DNA of 64,000 nucleotides, taken from Streptomyces sp. NBC_00271 (lineage in GTDB: Bacteria > Actinomycetota > Actinomycetes > Streptomycetales > Streptomycetaceae). The notes under the pieces are model-generated. The model worked only from the letters and a program-made list of their open reading frames with translations, did no database searches and was not told where the DNA came from. Within the stretch, counting starts at the first letter, position 1. Every line of letters begins with the position of its first letter. The position numbers and the translations under genes are program-made. Shown here in pieces: positions 22,729 to 32,578 of this stretch. Where the stretch lies: contig NZ_CP108070.1 in assembly GCF_036178845.1 (NCBI RefSeq), positions 6,262,001 to 6,326,000 of the forward strand, read 5' to 3'.

Positions 22729-25449
22729 TCAGGTGCCTCTCGACCGACGGGCCAGGAGCTTGCCCAGTTCCCACAGGAGCAGGAGCGCGACGGCGGCCAG
22801 CAGCGCCCAGCCGAACTGCCCCGCGTTGATCTGCGTCGTCCCGAGGATGCGGCGGAAGCCGTCCAGCTGGGTCACCAGCACCGCGAGCACGAACTGGGCC
22901 AGTGCCACCCAGTTCATCTGCTTGCTGTCGAAGGTGGACGTCGTCAGCACCGAATCCGTCTCGCTGCGGCACTCGAACGCCGCCACGATCAGACAGAGGG
23001 CGAAGGCGGTGAACGCGATCGACCGACCGATCTCGACGCTGGCGAAGTGGGCCTGACCGAGCTTTATCAGTCCGAGCAGCACGACGGTGATCGCCAGTCC
23101 GCCGATCCCGACCGTGACCAGTACGGGCCGGGTGAGCACCGACTCACCTCGGGGACGCGGTCTGCGTCGCATGAGCCCGGGGCTCTCCCGGTCGAAGCCG
23201 AGCGCGAAGCCGAAGGAGGCGTTGACCACGAAGTGGATCCACAACACCTGCGGCGGGGTGAAGGGTTCACCGGCGGCGATGTTGAAGACGGTGGCGCCGA
23301 GAAAGGTCAGCACGAAGGTGACCAGCAGGAGCAGTACGAACCGGATGTACTTGGTGAGGTTGTCGTAGATTCTCCTGCCCTGCTCCACGGCGTAGACGAT
23401 GGTGGCGAACTTGTCGTCGGAGAGGATCATGCGTCCGGCGTTCTTCGCCACGTCCGTGCCGCTGCCCATGGCGATACCGATGTCGGCGGCCTTGATGGCG
23501 GGTGCGTCGTTGACGCCGTCCCCGGTCATCGCCACGACATCGCCCTTCTTCTTGAGCGTGGCGGCGAGCAGCACCTTGTGCTCCGGCGCGACGCGCCCCA
23601 CCACACCGATGCCGTCGATACGGGCGAGTCGCTCCTCCTCGCTCATGGCGGCGAAATCGGCGCCGAGGACCGCCTCGCCGGGAATGCCGAGCTGCCGCGC
23701 GATCGCCGCACCGGTGGTGACGTCGTCACCGGTCACCATACGGACCCGGATGTGCCCCGCCTGGGCGCCGGCGACGGCGGCCTTGGCGTCCTCGCGGGGC
23801 GGGTCGACCATGCCGACGAGACTGGTCATCCGCAGCTCGGTGACGTACGCGAGCAGGTCGCCGTCCGGATCGAAGCCGGCCGGGTCCAGGTCACGGGTGG
23901 CCGCGGCCATCACCCGGCGGCCCTCGCCGCCCATCCGCTGGGTCTGCGCCTCGGCACGTGCGACCAGTTCCGCGTCCCACGGGACGTTCCTGCCCGCCGC
24001 GAGCGCGGTGACGGCCCGCGCCACCACCGCCGGGACCGCGCCTTTGACGAAGCACCGGACGACCTGCCGCCCGGAGGCGTCGACCGCCGAGTTGAAGGTG
24101 GCCATCAGCTTGTAGCCCGGGTCGAACGGCAGCGTGGCGAGCCGGGGAAGGCTCTCCCTGGTGGCATCGATGTCCAGCCCGGCCTTGTGCGCGAGCACCA
24201 GCAGCGCGCCCTCGGTGGGATCGCCCACCACCTTGCCGTCCACGAGCTTCGCGTCGCAGGCCACCACGTACGGCAGGATCGCGTCCTGGATGCCCGTGGA
24301 GGCCCCCGCGGCATGGTGGATCTTCCCGTCGAGTCCGTAGCCCGTGCCCGAGACGGTGTACCGGTCGGTGGGAGTGACGACCTCGACGGCGGTCATCTGG
24401 TTCATCGTCAAGGTGCCGGTCTTGTCCGAGTTGATCGCTGACGTGAACGCCAGGGTCTCGACCGACGGCAGTTCCTTGACGATGGCGTTCCACTTCGCCA
24501 GGTTGAGGCTGCCGACGGACAGGATCGCCTGGGTCACGGTCGGCAGGGCCTCGGGGATGGCGGCGATGGCCAGCGAGACCGCGCTGACGAACAGGACGTC
24601 CCAGGCCTGGTCCCGTTGCCGTCCCAGGGCGAACATCACGATCATGGTCAGGCCCGCCGCCCCCGTGATCCACAGCGTCAGGGCGTCGAGCTCCTTGGTG
24701 AGAGGCGGTACCTCCTTCTCGGTGGCCGACAGCATCCCGGAGATCTTGCCGACTTCGGTTCCGGCGCCGGTCGCGGTCACGACGAGTACGCCGCTGCCGT
24801 GGGTGACCGGGGTGTTCATGAACGCCATGTTCGTCTGGTCGCCGGGTGCCGGTCCGAGGCCCTGCAGCGTGCGGGTGTCCTTCGAGGCGGGAACGCTCTC
24901 GCCGGTGAGCGCCGACTCGTCGATCTGCAGGGCGCTGGCCTCGATGATCCGTCCGTCCGCCGCCACCTGGTCCCCGGCGGCGATGAGCACGATGTCGCCG
25001 ACGACCAGCTGTTCGGCGGGGATCTCGGCCTCCGTACCGTCCCTGCGCACGCGCGCCGTGGCTTTCATCATCGACTGGAGCGCGTTCATCGCGCTCTCGG
25101 CCTTGCCCTCCTGACGCAGGCCCACGACCGCGTTCAGCAGGGTCAGGACGATCAGCAGGATCCCGGTGGTCCACTGCTTGATGAGCAGTGAGACGACCGC
25201 CGCGGCCACGAGGACGATCTGCATGTAACTGCGGTACTGCCTGAGGAACCGGCGCCAGGCCGGAGTGCGCCTCTCCTCGGGCAGCGAGTTCGGGCCGTGC
25301 GCGGTCAGGAGCTGCGCGGCCCGTGCCGCGGAGAGACCGACCGCGGGATCGACGCCGAACGCCGCTACGACCTCCCCGGGAGCGCGCGTGCACCAGTCGT
25401 CCCCCGAGGCGCGCGGCTGTTCTCCCACGGAATCCGACCGCACCGTCAT
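22729..25449 (-). CDS. P2-type cation-transporting ATPase (PacL/CtpF-like)
   Basis: 906 residues from ATG 25449, with GGAGG upstream. N-terminal cation ATPase segment (VDPAVGLSAARAAQLLTAHG), actuator loop LTGES, membrane motif AIPEALPTVTQAIL, phosphorylation motif NSDKTGTLTMNQM (the usual Cys before SDKTG is Asn), KGAVPAV in the nucleotide domain, MTGDGVNDAPAIKAADIGIA hinge, and six C-terminal helices with the ion-site VLWIHFVVNASFGFALGFD. Relatives pump Ca2+, Mn2+ or Na+ outward. Second gene after ppk2, 66 bases apart, so probably one operon linking polyphosphate and ion balance. Confidence 0.88.
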   Translation of the reverse strand: MTVRSDSVGEQPRASGDDWCTRAPGEVVAAFGVDPAVGLSAARAAQLLTAHGPNSLPEERRTPAWRRFLRQYRSYMQIVLVAAAVVSLLIKQWTTGILLIVLTLLNAVVGLRQEGKAESAMNALQSMMKATARVRRDGTEAEIPAEQLVVGDIVLIAAGDQVAADGRIIEASALQIDESALTGESVPASKDTRTLQGLGPAPGDQTNMAFMNTPVTHGSGVLVVTATGAGTEVGKISGMLSATEKEVPPLTKELDALTLWITGAAGLTMIVMFALGRQRDQAWDVLFVSAVSLAIAAIPEALPTVTQAILSVGSLNLAKWNAIVKELPSVETLAFTSAINSDKTGTLTMNQMTAVEVVTPTDRYTVSGTGYGLDGKIHHAAGASTGIQDAILPYVVACDAKLVDGKVVGDPTEGALLVLAHKAGLDIDATRESLPRLATLPFDPGYKLMATFNSAVDASGRQVVRCFVKGAVPAVVARAVTALAAGRNVPWDAELVARAEAQTQRMGGEGRRVMAAATRDLDPAGFDPDGDLLAYVTELRMTSLVGMVDPPREDAKAAVAGAQAGHIRVRMVTGDDVTTGAAIARQLGIPGEAVLGADFAAMSEEERLARIDGIGVVGRVAPEHKVLLAATLKKKGDVVAMTGDGVNDAPAIKAADIGIAMGSGTDVAKNAGRMILSDDKFATIVYAVEQGRRIYDNLTKYIRFVLLLLVTFVLTFLGATVFNIAAGEPFTPPQVLWIHFVVNASFGFALGFDRESPGLMRRRPRPRGESVLTRPVLVTVGIGGLAITVVLLGLIKLGQAHFASVEIGRSIAFTAFALCLIVAAFECRSETDSVLTTSTFDSKQMNWVALAQFVLAVLVTQLDGFRRILGTTQINAGQFGWALLAAVALLLLWELGKLLARRSRGT

Positions 25450-25515
25450 CGCTCCGCCTCCGATCCGTGGCCGCGGATGCGTCCGGGCCGGTCGTCCGCC
25501 GATCCGGCAGGTCTC

Positions 25516-26547
25516 CTAACCGTGCTGCTTCTTCGTCTTCGCCTTCGTCTTCGTCTTGCTCGTCTTCTTCGGCGGCCGGTCGGTGGCTCGAGCGGCCGAC
25601 GGGTGCCGGGAGGTGTACGGATCGGCCGCGGCCCCGGCCGGGGCTTCCTGCTCCAACTCCCTTTTGATGACGCGCAGTTCCTTCCGCGTCTCTTCCCCCA
25701 CCTCGGGGTACTGAGGATCGATGTCCATCAGGGCGTGCGCGAGGACCGCCGCCGCGCAGATCCGCGCGAACCACTTCCGGTCCGCCGGCACGACGTACCA
25801 CGGCGCCCACTTCGTACTCGTGGCCGACAGCATTTCGGAGAACGCGTCCTGGTAGTCGTCCCACCGGCGCCGCTCCCGGACGTCGGCCGCGGAGAACTTC
25901 CAGTTCCTCTCCGGCAGGTCGATCCGCTTCAGGAAGCGGGTGCGCTGCTCCTCCTTGGACAGGTTCAGGAAGATCTTCACCACCTTGAACCCGTTGTCCG
26001 TGAGGTAGCGCTCCCAGTGGTTGATCTCCCGGTAGCGCCGGTCCCATACGCCCGGCCCGAGGGTGTCGCCCGGCAGCTTCTGCCGGACCAGGTTCTCGGG
26101 GTGGACCCGTACGACGAGAACCTCCTCGTAGTGCGAGCGGTTGAAGATGGCGATCTCGCCGCGCGTGGGCAGCCTCTGGGCGTAACGCCACAGGTAGTCG
26201 TGGTCGAGTTCCTCGGTGGAGGGCACCTTGAAGCTGCTGACCCGTACACCCTGGGGATTGACGCCGCTCATCACGTGGCGGATCGTCCCGTCCTTGCCTC
26301 CGGCGTCGAGTGCCTGGAGACAGAGCAGCACGCCGTACGTGTCCTGGGCGGACAGCCGCTCCTGGTACTCGGCCAGCACCGACACACCGGTCCGCAGCAG
26401 CTCGATCCCGTCCCGCTTCTTCAGACCGGCCCTGTAGCGAGGGTCGAAGTCCCGGTCCAGGCGCACCTTCGACCCCGGTTCCACCCGTAGCGGCCCGATC
26501 AGTGGCCCGATGAAATCCGCGATGCGTTCGGCTCTCTCGTCCGACAT
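25516..26547 (-). CDS. ppk2: PPK2-family polyphosphate:nucleotide phosphotransferase
   Basis: 343 residues from ATG 26547 (GTG 26550 adjacent), with AAGGA upstream. The core resembles thymidylate kinase: Walker A region LQALDAGGKDGTI, lid and Walker B region FNRSHYEEVLVVRVHPE, then FLNLSKEEQRTRFLKRID, characteristic of PPK2. Members use polyphosphate to phosphorylate AMP, ADP or GDP; which class cannot be told. The C-terminus carries a Lys/Thr repeat tail (PKKTSKTKTKAKTKKQHG), unusual for the family and possibly for polyphosphate binding. First gene of an operon with the ATPase. Confidence 0.88.
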   Translation of the reverse strand: MSDERAERIADFIGPLIGPLRVEPGSKVRLDRDFDPRYRAGLKKRDGIELLRTGVSVLAEYQERLSAQDTYGVLLCLQALDAGGKDGTIRHVMSGVNPQGVRVSSFKVPSTEELDHDYLWRYAQRLPTRGEIAIFNRSHYEEVLVVRVHPENLVRQKLPGDTLGPGVWDRRYREINHWERYLTDNGFKVVKIFLNLSKEEQRTRFLKRIDLPERNWKFSAADVRERRRWDDYQDAFSEMLSATSTKWAPWYVVPADRKWFARICAAAVLAHALMDIDPQYPEVGEETRKELRVIKRELEQEAPAGAAADPYTSRHPSAARATDRPPKKTSKTKTKAKTKKQHG

Positions 26548-26983
26548 CACCTATCAGTCCTTTTCCGGGACCGGCGTTCGACCGAGGGGCAGGCGGCCCT
26601 CAGCCGCGCCACCATGTTCCGGATTCCCTCGCGGGCATCACATTCCGGATTCCCTCGTGCTCATTGTCTGCTCGCCCCGGCAAGATCGCCCTCTGAGGCC
26701 GTAGTGCACCTCGTGCGCCCGGTTCCGGTTTCACCCGCCGCGGGTGAGGCGACGGCCGAGAACCTGTGAACCGATACCCGCCCATCCCGGAGCGCCCCGC
26801 CGGGAACCATCCACCCCTGCACGACCAGCGGGAGGCTGCCCAACGCGCCGCGGAGACCGTCGACTTGGGAGGCGACAGCGCTTGCGCCGCGGACCGGCCC
26901 CCGACCTCCGCCCCCTGCCGGGGTGCGACCTTCCCCGTGCTAGGTTGCGCTCCTTGATCGTGAAGGTTGTGTGGGGGCCTTTC
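26548..26983. other. Intergenic gap with a 15-bp direct repeat
   Basis: No gene is supported here. TTCCGGATTCCCTCG occurs at 26617-26631 and 26643-26657, 26 bases apart, in the promoter area of the ppk2 operon. The rest is ordinary sequence leading to the start at 26984. The repeat may bind a regulator on one face of the helix. Confidence 0.5.
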
Positions 26984-29293
26984 ATGAAACTGGTGCGATT
27001 CTCGCCGCCGACCGCCGCGGCGCTGCTCCTGGGACTGACGACCGTCATCGGTCCCGGCGCGGTCGACTCGTACGCGGCGTCGGACGTACCGTTGCCGATC
27101 GCGCACTTCGCGCACATGGTCGTGGACGCCCGCCACGGACACCTGTTCATCAGCGGCGGCGCCGGCACCGACGGCATTCTCGTCACCGACCTGGACGGCG
27201 GGAACCCTACGACGATCAGTGGTGAGCCGGGTGCCGCCGGTCTCGCCCTCTCCGGCGACGGATCCGCGCTGTACGCGGCTCTCCCGGGCCGGGACGCGAT
27301 CGCGGCGATCAGTACGGAGAACCTGACCGAGTCGGCTCGTTACGGCACGGGCGCGGGCACCCGTCCGGACTCGCTGGCCGTCGCCGGGGGCACTCTCTGG
27401 TTCGGGTACGGCACCGCAGGCGCCGGCGGCATCGGGTCCGTCGACGGGTCCGGTGCGGTCACTTTGCGGCAGGATTCCGGCACTTGGGCAGCATCGCCGA
27501 CGCTGGCGACGACCCCGACCCCCTCCGGCGTACTCGCGGCCGCCGTGCAGACGGGCGACACCTCCGCCTTCGTCACGTACCAGGCCGAGGGCGGTGCGCT
27601 GACCCGGCAGGCCGCGAAGGCGCTGCCCGTCCCCGACCTGAGCGACTTCGCGGTCACGGCGGACGGGCTGCACCTGGCGGTCTCGTCCTGGTTGCGCGCG
27701 AGCGACCAGCGGTACCGCACCTCGGATCTGGCGGTGGACGGGCGATTCAGCACGCCGGTGGGTCCCAGTGCTGTCGCCGTGGCCCCGGACGGCACCGTGG
27801 CCGGCGGCGAGAACTACTACGCGTTCGAGACATTTCCGGAAACGGGCGACGGTTCCTACGAGCAGTACACATTCGGGTATCCAGTGAGTCTGGCCGTACA
27901 CGGCCTCGCCTGGGCCCCGGACGGGAGCCGGCTCTACGCCGTGGGCGTGGACGCCTCCGGGGGAACACCGAGGCTCCGGACAGTGCGTGACGCGGAAACG
28001 GCGTGGGTCCGTCTCAACGGACGAGCGACCACCACTCCGCTCGCCCCCGGTGAGGCCTATTCGTTCCGGGCGGGCTTCGATTCGCTCCTCAGCCTCGACG
28101 CCGGAGAAGCCATGATTCCGGGCGCCGTACGGATCACCCGCTACGACGACGCCGATCCGGACGGCGTGCTCATCCCGGACCCGACGACCACCCCGGGACG
28201 CACGCCGGCCGACTTCTTCGGCTCCTACTACGTCTCCGGCACCGCTCCCCTCACCGGTCCACTGAGCTTCCGCGTCGACTACTCCGGAAGCGGCCACTAC
28301 CGCCCGGCCGCCCAGACCTTCGGCGTGCCCGTCGCGAAGTACGCGCCCACGATGACGCTGAGCGCCGCGTCCACCGCCGGCCGAGCCGTGCCGACGACCG
28401 TCACCGGGCGTCTGGCCTGGCCGCACGCGCACGTGAGGACCGGCGCGGTCCACGTCGTCAAGACGGACCTGGCACACCCCTCGGGCTACTCGGTGGGCAC
28501 CGTGCCCCTCGCCGTCGACGGCAGCTTCGCCTTCCACGACACCCCGCAGGTCGGCGGTGCGAACACCTACGCCTTCACCTACGACGGTGGCACGTCCTAC
28601 CTACCGGTCACGGCGTCGGCGAAGGTGCAGGTGTCCCGAGCCACTCCGAGCCTGAGTGTGACGACCGACGCGAAGTCGTACCACTCCGGCGCGACCGTCA
28701 AGGTCACCGCGCACCTGGGGGCCACGTACAACTCCCGTCTCGTGACGCTGTACGACCAGCCTGCGGGCAAGCCGCGGGCGCAGCTCAAGAGCGGCAAGGT
28801 CGACGCGCACGGGAACCTCGTCGCGTACTACAAGGTCACCCGCAACACCGTCCTCAGCGCGGCCTTCGCGGGTGACTACCGCTACGCGCCGCGTACGGCG
28901 ACCACCCGTGCGACCCTCACGCCGACGGTCCGGACGGCGATGCAGTACCCGCTTGCGACCACCCTCATCGGATCCACCACCTACCAGGTCTTCTACAAGT
29001 CCGAAGTCAACATGGGCTTCGACCTCCAGGTCACTCCCCGTCAGTCCGGCGGCTGCACGACGGTGTACCTCGAGCACTACTACTCGGGGGCCTGGCACCC
29101 GGCCGCCTCACAGAGTTGCGTGCCCTTGTACGCCGACGGGTGGTACGGCTACGGCCGGGCCCTGAAGCTCTTCGCGAGCAACGACCACTACCGGATCCGC
29201 GGCCACTACACCCCACCGACCAAGGACGCACAGACCACCGGCGTATGGAGCCAGTGGACGTACCTCACGATCCGCCCCGGCAGCCCTTCGTGA
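26984..29293 (+). CDS. Large secreted beta-propeller plus Ig-like repeat protein
   Basis: 769 residues from ATG 26984; the in-frame extension upstream to 26744 is not used because signal-peptide sequence begins here (KLVRFSPPTAAALLLGLTTV). The N-terminal half shows propeller-like strands (MVVDARHGHLFISGG, GLALSGDGSALYAALPG, GLAWAPDGSRLYAVGVD). The second half holds Ig-like or bacterial sugar-binding modules (FRVDYSGSGHYRPAAQTF, AFTYDGGTSYLPVTAS, AAFAGDYRYAPRTA). A C-terminal region with CTTVYLEHYYSGAWHP and two cysteines closes it. Probably extracellular, adhesion or surface-layer type; no enzyme motif. Followed by another giant secreted protein. Confidence 0.7.
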   Translation: MKLVRFSPPTAAALLLGLTTVIGPGAVDSYAASDVPLPIAHFAHMVVDARHGHLFISGGAGTDGILVTDLDGGNPTTISGEPGAAGLALSGDGSALYAALPGRDAIAAISTENLTESARYGTGAGTRPDSLAVAGGTLWFGYGTAGAGGIGSVDGSGAVTLRQDSGTWAASPTLATTPTPSGVLAAAVQTGDTSAFVTYQAEGGALTRQAAKALPVPDLSDFAVTADGLHLAVSSWLRASDQRYRTSDLAVDGRFSTPVGPSAVAVAPDGTVAGGENYYAFETFPETGDGSYEQYTFGYPVSLAVHGLAWAPDGSRLYAVGVDASGGTPRLRTVRDAETAWVRLNGRATTTPLAPGEAYSFRAGFDSLLSLDAGEAMIPGAVRITRYDDADPDGVLIPDPTTTPGRTPADFFGSYYVSGTAPLTGPLSFRVDYSGSGHYRPAAQTFGVPVAKYAPTMTLSAASTAGRAVPTTVTGRLAWPHAHVRTGAVHVVKTDLAHPSGYSVGTVPLAVDGSFAFHDTPQVGGANTYAFTYDGGTSYLPVTASAKVQVSRATPSLSVTTDAKSYHSGATVKVTAHLGATYNSRLVTLYDQPAGKPRAQLKSGKVDAHGNLVAYYKVTRNTVLSAAFAGDYRYAPRTATTRATLTPTVRTAMQYPLATTLIGSTTYQVFYKSEVNMGFDLQVTPRQSGGCTTVYLEHYYSGAWHPAASQSCVPLYADGWYGYGRALKLFASNDHYRIRGHYTPPTKDAQTTGVWSQWTYLTIRPGSPS

Positions 29294-29396
29294 GGCCGAC
29301 GCCCTCTGGTCGGTGCGAAAGAAGATCCCGCCGCTGGGCGGGCGGACCTCTGTGTGAGAATCCCCGCCTTGATGTTCGAGTAGAGATCGGGCTGCC

Positions 29397-32300
29397 ATGC
29401 CTTCGCACAGACGTCGCTTCCTCGCTGTCCCGGTGGCCGCCCTCGCGGCTCTCGCCGTGGCCCAGGTCGTCACCCCCGTCTCGGCCGTCGCCGTGCCCGC
29501 GACCGACGTGTCGGCCACGCTGGCCGCGCGGACGACCTCCGTGCCCGCCGCGGACGACATATCCGGTTCCGGCCCAGCGGTCGTCTGGCGTCAGAAGACC
29601 TCCGCCGACACGCCGGCACACGGCTGGCTCGCCGTCTCCGGCGGCACCCCTCAGGACCTTGGCCGGCTCGCGGACGACGGCGAACCGGTGAACGTCGACA
29701 CGGTGTCCGTCCAGGACGGAGTGGTGGCCGTCGCCACCTCCGCCAACCCGAACGGTGCGCTCGCCGACCATGTCACCCTGCGCCACCTCGACTCCGGAGA
29801 CCAGGACGTTCTCCCGGTCGCCTACGACAGTTCGGGAGCCGCGGGGGACGAGCGCTACCGCGGGCAGGCCGGCGCCGGCATCCTCGTCCAGCAGAGCTAC
29901 GACGACGCTTCCGCCTACCGGGTGCGCCTGCTGCTGCGCACACCCGGCGGTGCGGACCGGACGCTGCTGTCCGACGACGAGCAGTACGAAGTCCTCGCCT
30001 CGGACGCACACGGCGCCCTGGTGCTCCGGCGGACCGCGCCCGGCTGGGACCACGAGATCGTGTACGTCGACTTCGCCACCGGCAGGGCGGTCACCGTGGC
30101 CGAGCCCACGACCGACGAGCTGCCGCAGGGCCTGGAGTTCACCCCCGGCCATGTCGGGGTCATCGACGGGGCGACCCTGACCGAGTGGCGGCGGTCGGCC
30201 CCCGAGGACGGCCCGTCCACGGTCACCCTGCCCGTCAGCGGGGCGCGCTGGATCAGCGAGGACACCCTCGCCTGGTACCAGTGGAGCGCGGTGGACGGGG
30301 CGTCCGAGCTGTTCGCCATGTCCAGGGACGGATCCACGGCCGCGAAGGACCTCGGCGGGACCTTCACCGACCTCGCGGTCGGCGACGACGGCAAGATGCG
30401 AGTGACGCTCTACCGGCCCGACGTGGACGCCGCGATCCAGACGCTCGCCGACGGCCGGGTCTCCACCGCCGCGGGCGACGCCACCACGATCCCCGCCGGC
30501 CCCGCCAGACTGGACGCGCTGGCGCTGTCCGACGGTGCGCTCTACACGGCCGACGACTCCTCCCGGCGGCAGGGCGTCCTGCTCCGCTCGGGCCTGTCGG
30601 CCGGCCCGGCCGGGGCCTCGGCGAGCACACCGTCCCGGGTACTGGCCTACTCCGGCGGTCTGGTGCACCAGACCCTGGCCGCAGCCGGGGGACGGGTCCT
30701 GGTCGAGCAGGGCGGCGCCTCCGAGCCGGGCCACTTCCAGGTGTACGAGGACGGCAAACCGGTCGGCACACCGCTGAACTATGACAACGTCGCGGCGGTG
30801 ACCGTCGCGGACTTCGACGGTGAGCGCGTCCTGATGTCGGACAGGACGACCACGGCCGACGGCACTCTTCTCCTCTACACCTTCGCCGACGGGCACATGC
30901 AGCGAGTGCCTTCCGGCTCCGCGCTGAACGGCGGCGCCGTGTACTCCTCGGTGCGCAACGGCACCACGTCCACCTGGTCGATCCGCCGCACCGACCTGGC
31001 CACCGGTACCGCCACCACCGTCGCCACCGTGAACTGCCTTCCCGGCGGCCTCCAGGTGCGCGGCTCCCGGATCCTGCTGACCACCTGCGGGGCCGGCTCC
31101 ACCACCGGCCTGCTGCTCAAGGCGGGCAGCTCGGCCGGCACCACCGTGGACGCCTCCGTACACACGCCGATCCTCGGCACGGACGTTCTCTACACGTTCA
31201 CCAGGTCCACGGACGGCGGCGCCGTCACGCTGAACGCCCAGCCCCTGGGCGGGACGACGACCGCCGCGCAGCCCCTGTTCGCGCTCCCGGAGAAGGCCAA
31301 CTCGGCTGCCGCCGAGCGGTGGGCGGTCGACCGCGTCGCACCCTGGGCGGCCTGGATGGACGACGCCGACGTCACCCATGTGACCTGGACGGGCGTTCCC
31401 ACCGCCGCCTCGGCCGCCGCCCCGACCGGCTTCAGCCCCAACAGCGACGGATCGGCCGACACCTGGGCCCCCACCTGGACCTACAACCGGCCGGTGAGCT
31501 GGACGCTCACCCTCAAGTCCGCCACCATGCAGGTGCGTTCCCTGACCGGTACGGCCTCCAACGGCAAGGTCGCACCGCTGTGGAACGGAACCACGCAGAC
31601 GGGCGGAGCGGCCACCGAGGGCGCGTACACCTGGACGCTGACCGTGCGTGACACGGTCACCGGCCGTGCGGCGGCCGACGTCACCGGCAAGGTGACCCTG
31701 CGCCGGGCGACCCCTGCCACCACCGTCACCGCGCCGACCGTCGCGAGCAGCGCGGCGACCACCGCGTCCGTGCCGGTCACCTGGTCGGCGAAGACCGCGG
31801 GGGTGAAGTCGTACGACATCGGCTGGCGGGTCGCCATCCGTGACAGCGCGGGTGTCTGGAAGCTCGGGCCGCTCCAGACCTGGCGCACCGGCACCACGGC
31901 CACCGCCGCGGTCTTCGGCAAGGCGGGCAGCCCCGTGAAGCCGGTGTCCGGACTCACCTACCGCTTCTACGCCCGCGCTCACGACGACGCCGGCCAGACC
32001 GGCGCCTGGAGCAAGGCGGCGACCACCGGCATCCCGGTCGACGACCGTGCGACGGCACTGCACTACACGGGCAGTTGGAAGTCGGCGGCGGCGTCCGCCG
32101 CCTGGTCGGGCACCGAACGCACCTCCGCCGCCAAGGGCGCGTACGTGTCCTTCTCGGCGGACGGCACCCAACTGCGCGTAGTGGCGACCCGGAAGTCGAA
32201 CGGCGGGCGCTTCGCGGTCGTGGTGGACGGAAAGACGGTCGGTACGGTGAACACCTACGCCGCGAAGACCGCCTACCGGCAAGTGGTGTTCACCCGCACG

Positions 32301-32405
32301 CTCGGCACCACGATCACGACCCACAAGGTGCAGTTGCGGATCCTCTCCGGCAGCACGCCCGGACGATCCACCGTCGCCCTGGACGCCGTGATGGTCACCC
32401 GCTGA
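29397..32405 (+). CDS. Giant secreted protein with propeller-like repeats and FlgD-type Ig domain
   Basis: 1002 residues from ATG 29397. Signal peptide (FLAVPVAALAALAVAQVV, cut near ASA-like VSA). A long run of propeller-like strands over residues 45-670 is followed by a FlgD-type Ig module (FSPNSDGSADTWAPTWTY, then WNGTTQTGGAATEGAYTWTL) and a fibronectin-like domain (SYDIGWRVAIRDSAGVWKLG). The C-terminal domain (FVVDGKTVGTVNTYAAKT-like stretch) resembles the end of the PGRP amidase at 43265-45571, suggesting a shared wall or sugar-binding module. 103 bases after the previous secreted gene; a terminator follows. Confidence 0.7.
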   Translation: MPSHRRRFLAVPVAALAALAVAQVVTPVSAVAVPATDVSATLAARTTSVPAADDISGSGPAVVWRQKTSADTPAHGWLAVSGGTPQDLGRLADDGEPVNVDTVSVQDGVVAVATSANPNGALADHVTLRHLDSGDQDVLPVAYDSSGAAGDERYRGQAGAGILVQQSYDDASAYRVRLLLRTPGGADRTLLSDDEQYEVLASDAHGALVLRRTAPGWDHEIVYVDFATGRAVTVAEPTTDELPQGLEFTPGHVGVIDGATLTEWRRSAPEDGPSTVTLPVSGARWISEDTLAWYQWSAVDGASELFAMSRDGSTAAKDLGGTFTDLAVGDDGKMRVTLYRPDVDAAIQTLADGRVSTAAGDATTIPAGPARLDALALSDGALYTADDSSRRQGVLLRSGLSAGPAGASASTPSRVLAYSGGLVHQTLAAAGGRVLVEQGGASEPGHFQVYEDGKPVGTPLNYDNVAAVTVADFDGERVLMSDRTTTADGTLLLYTFADGHMQRVPSGSALNGGAVYSSVRNGTTSTWSIRRTDLATGTATTVATVNCLPGGLQVRGSRILLTTCGAGSTTGLLLKAGSSAGTTVDASVHTPILGTDVLYTFTRSTDGGAVTLNAQPLGGTTTAAQPLFALPEKANSAAAERWAVDRVAPWAAWMDDADVTHVTWTGVPTAASAAAPTGFSPNSDGSADTWAPTWTYNRPVSWTLTLKSATMQVRSLTGTASNGKVAPLWNGTTQTGGAATEGAYTWTLTVRDTVTGRAAADVTGKVTLRRATPATTVTAPTVASSAATTASVPVTWSAKTAGVKSYDIGWRVAIRDSAGVWKLGPLQTWRTGTTATAAVFGKAGSPVKPVSGLTYRFYARAHDDAGQTGAWSKAATTGIPVDDRATALHYTGSWKSAAASAAWSGTERTSAAKGAYVSFSADGTQLRVVATRKSNGGRFAVVVDGKTVGTVNTYAAKTAYRQVVFTRTLGTTITTHKVQLRILSGSTPGRSTVALDAVMVTR

Positions 32406-32417
32406 CCCGACCGCCCG

Positions 32418-32455
32418 GGCCGTGAGACCGCCACGACAGCGGCAGTCTCACGGCC
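32418..32455 (+). terminator. Hairpin terminator after secreted protein gene
   Basis: Perfect arms GGCCGTGAGAC (32418-32428) and GTCTCACGGCC (32445-32455), 13 bases after the stop. Confidence 0.75.
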
Positions 32456-32490
32456 GTCGGCTCGTTCGACGGCATGTGCCCGTTCCTCGC

Positions 32491-32570
32491 TCAGGCTTCG
32501 TCGGCGGGCCCGTCGAAGTCCGCTTCCTCGGGCAGGATCTCCATGTCGATGTCCTTGCGCACGAGGCTGA
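32491..32570 (-). pseudogene. C-terminal tail of an unidentified gene
   Basis: A minus-strand frame ends with LVRKDIDMEILPEEADFDGP and ADEA before TGA at 32491-32493. The acidic tail looks like genuine coding sequence but is cut at about 32570, where a TetR fragment begins on the other strand. Not recognised. Confidence 0.35.
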
Positions 32571-32578
32571 CCGGCGTC

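Noticed and set aside
26600..28537. 645-residue minus-strand frame opposite the secreted protein
   Set aside because: Composition rich in Gly, Arg and Val without domain; plus strand has a signal peptide and Ig-like modules.
29265..32324. 1019-residue minus-strand frame
   Set aside because: Shadow of the 1002-residue secreted protein; low-complexity and no ribosome site.
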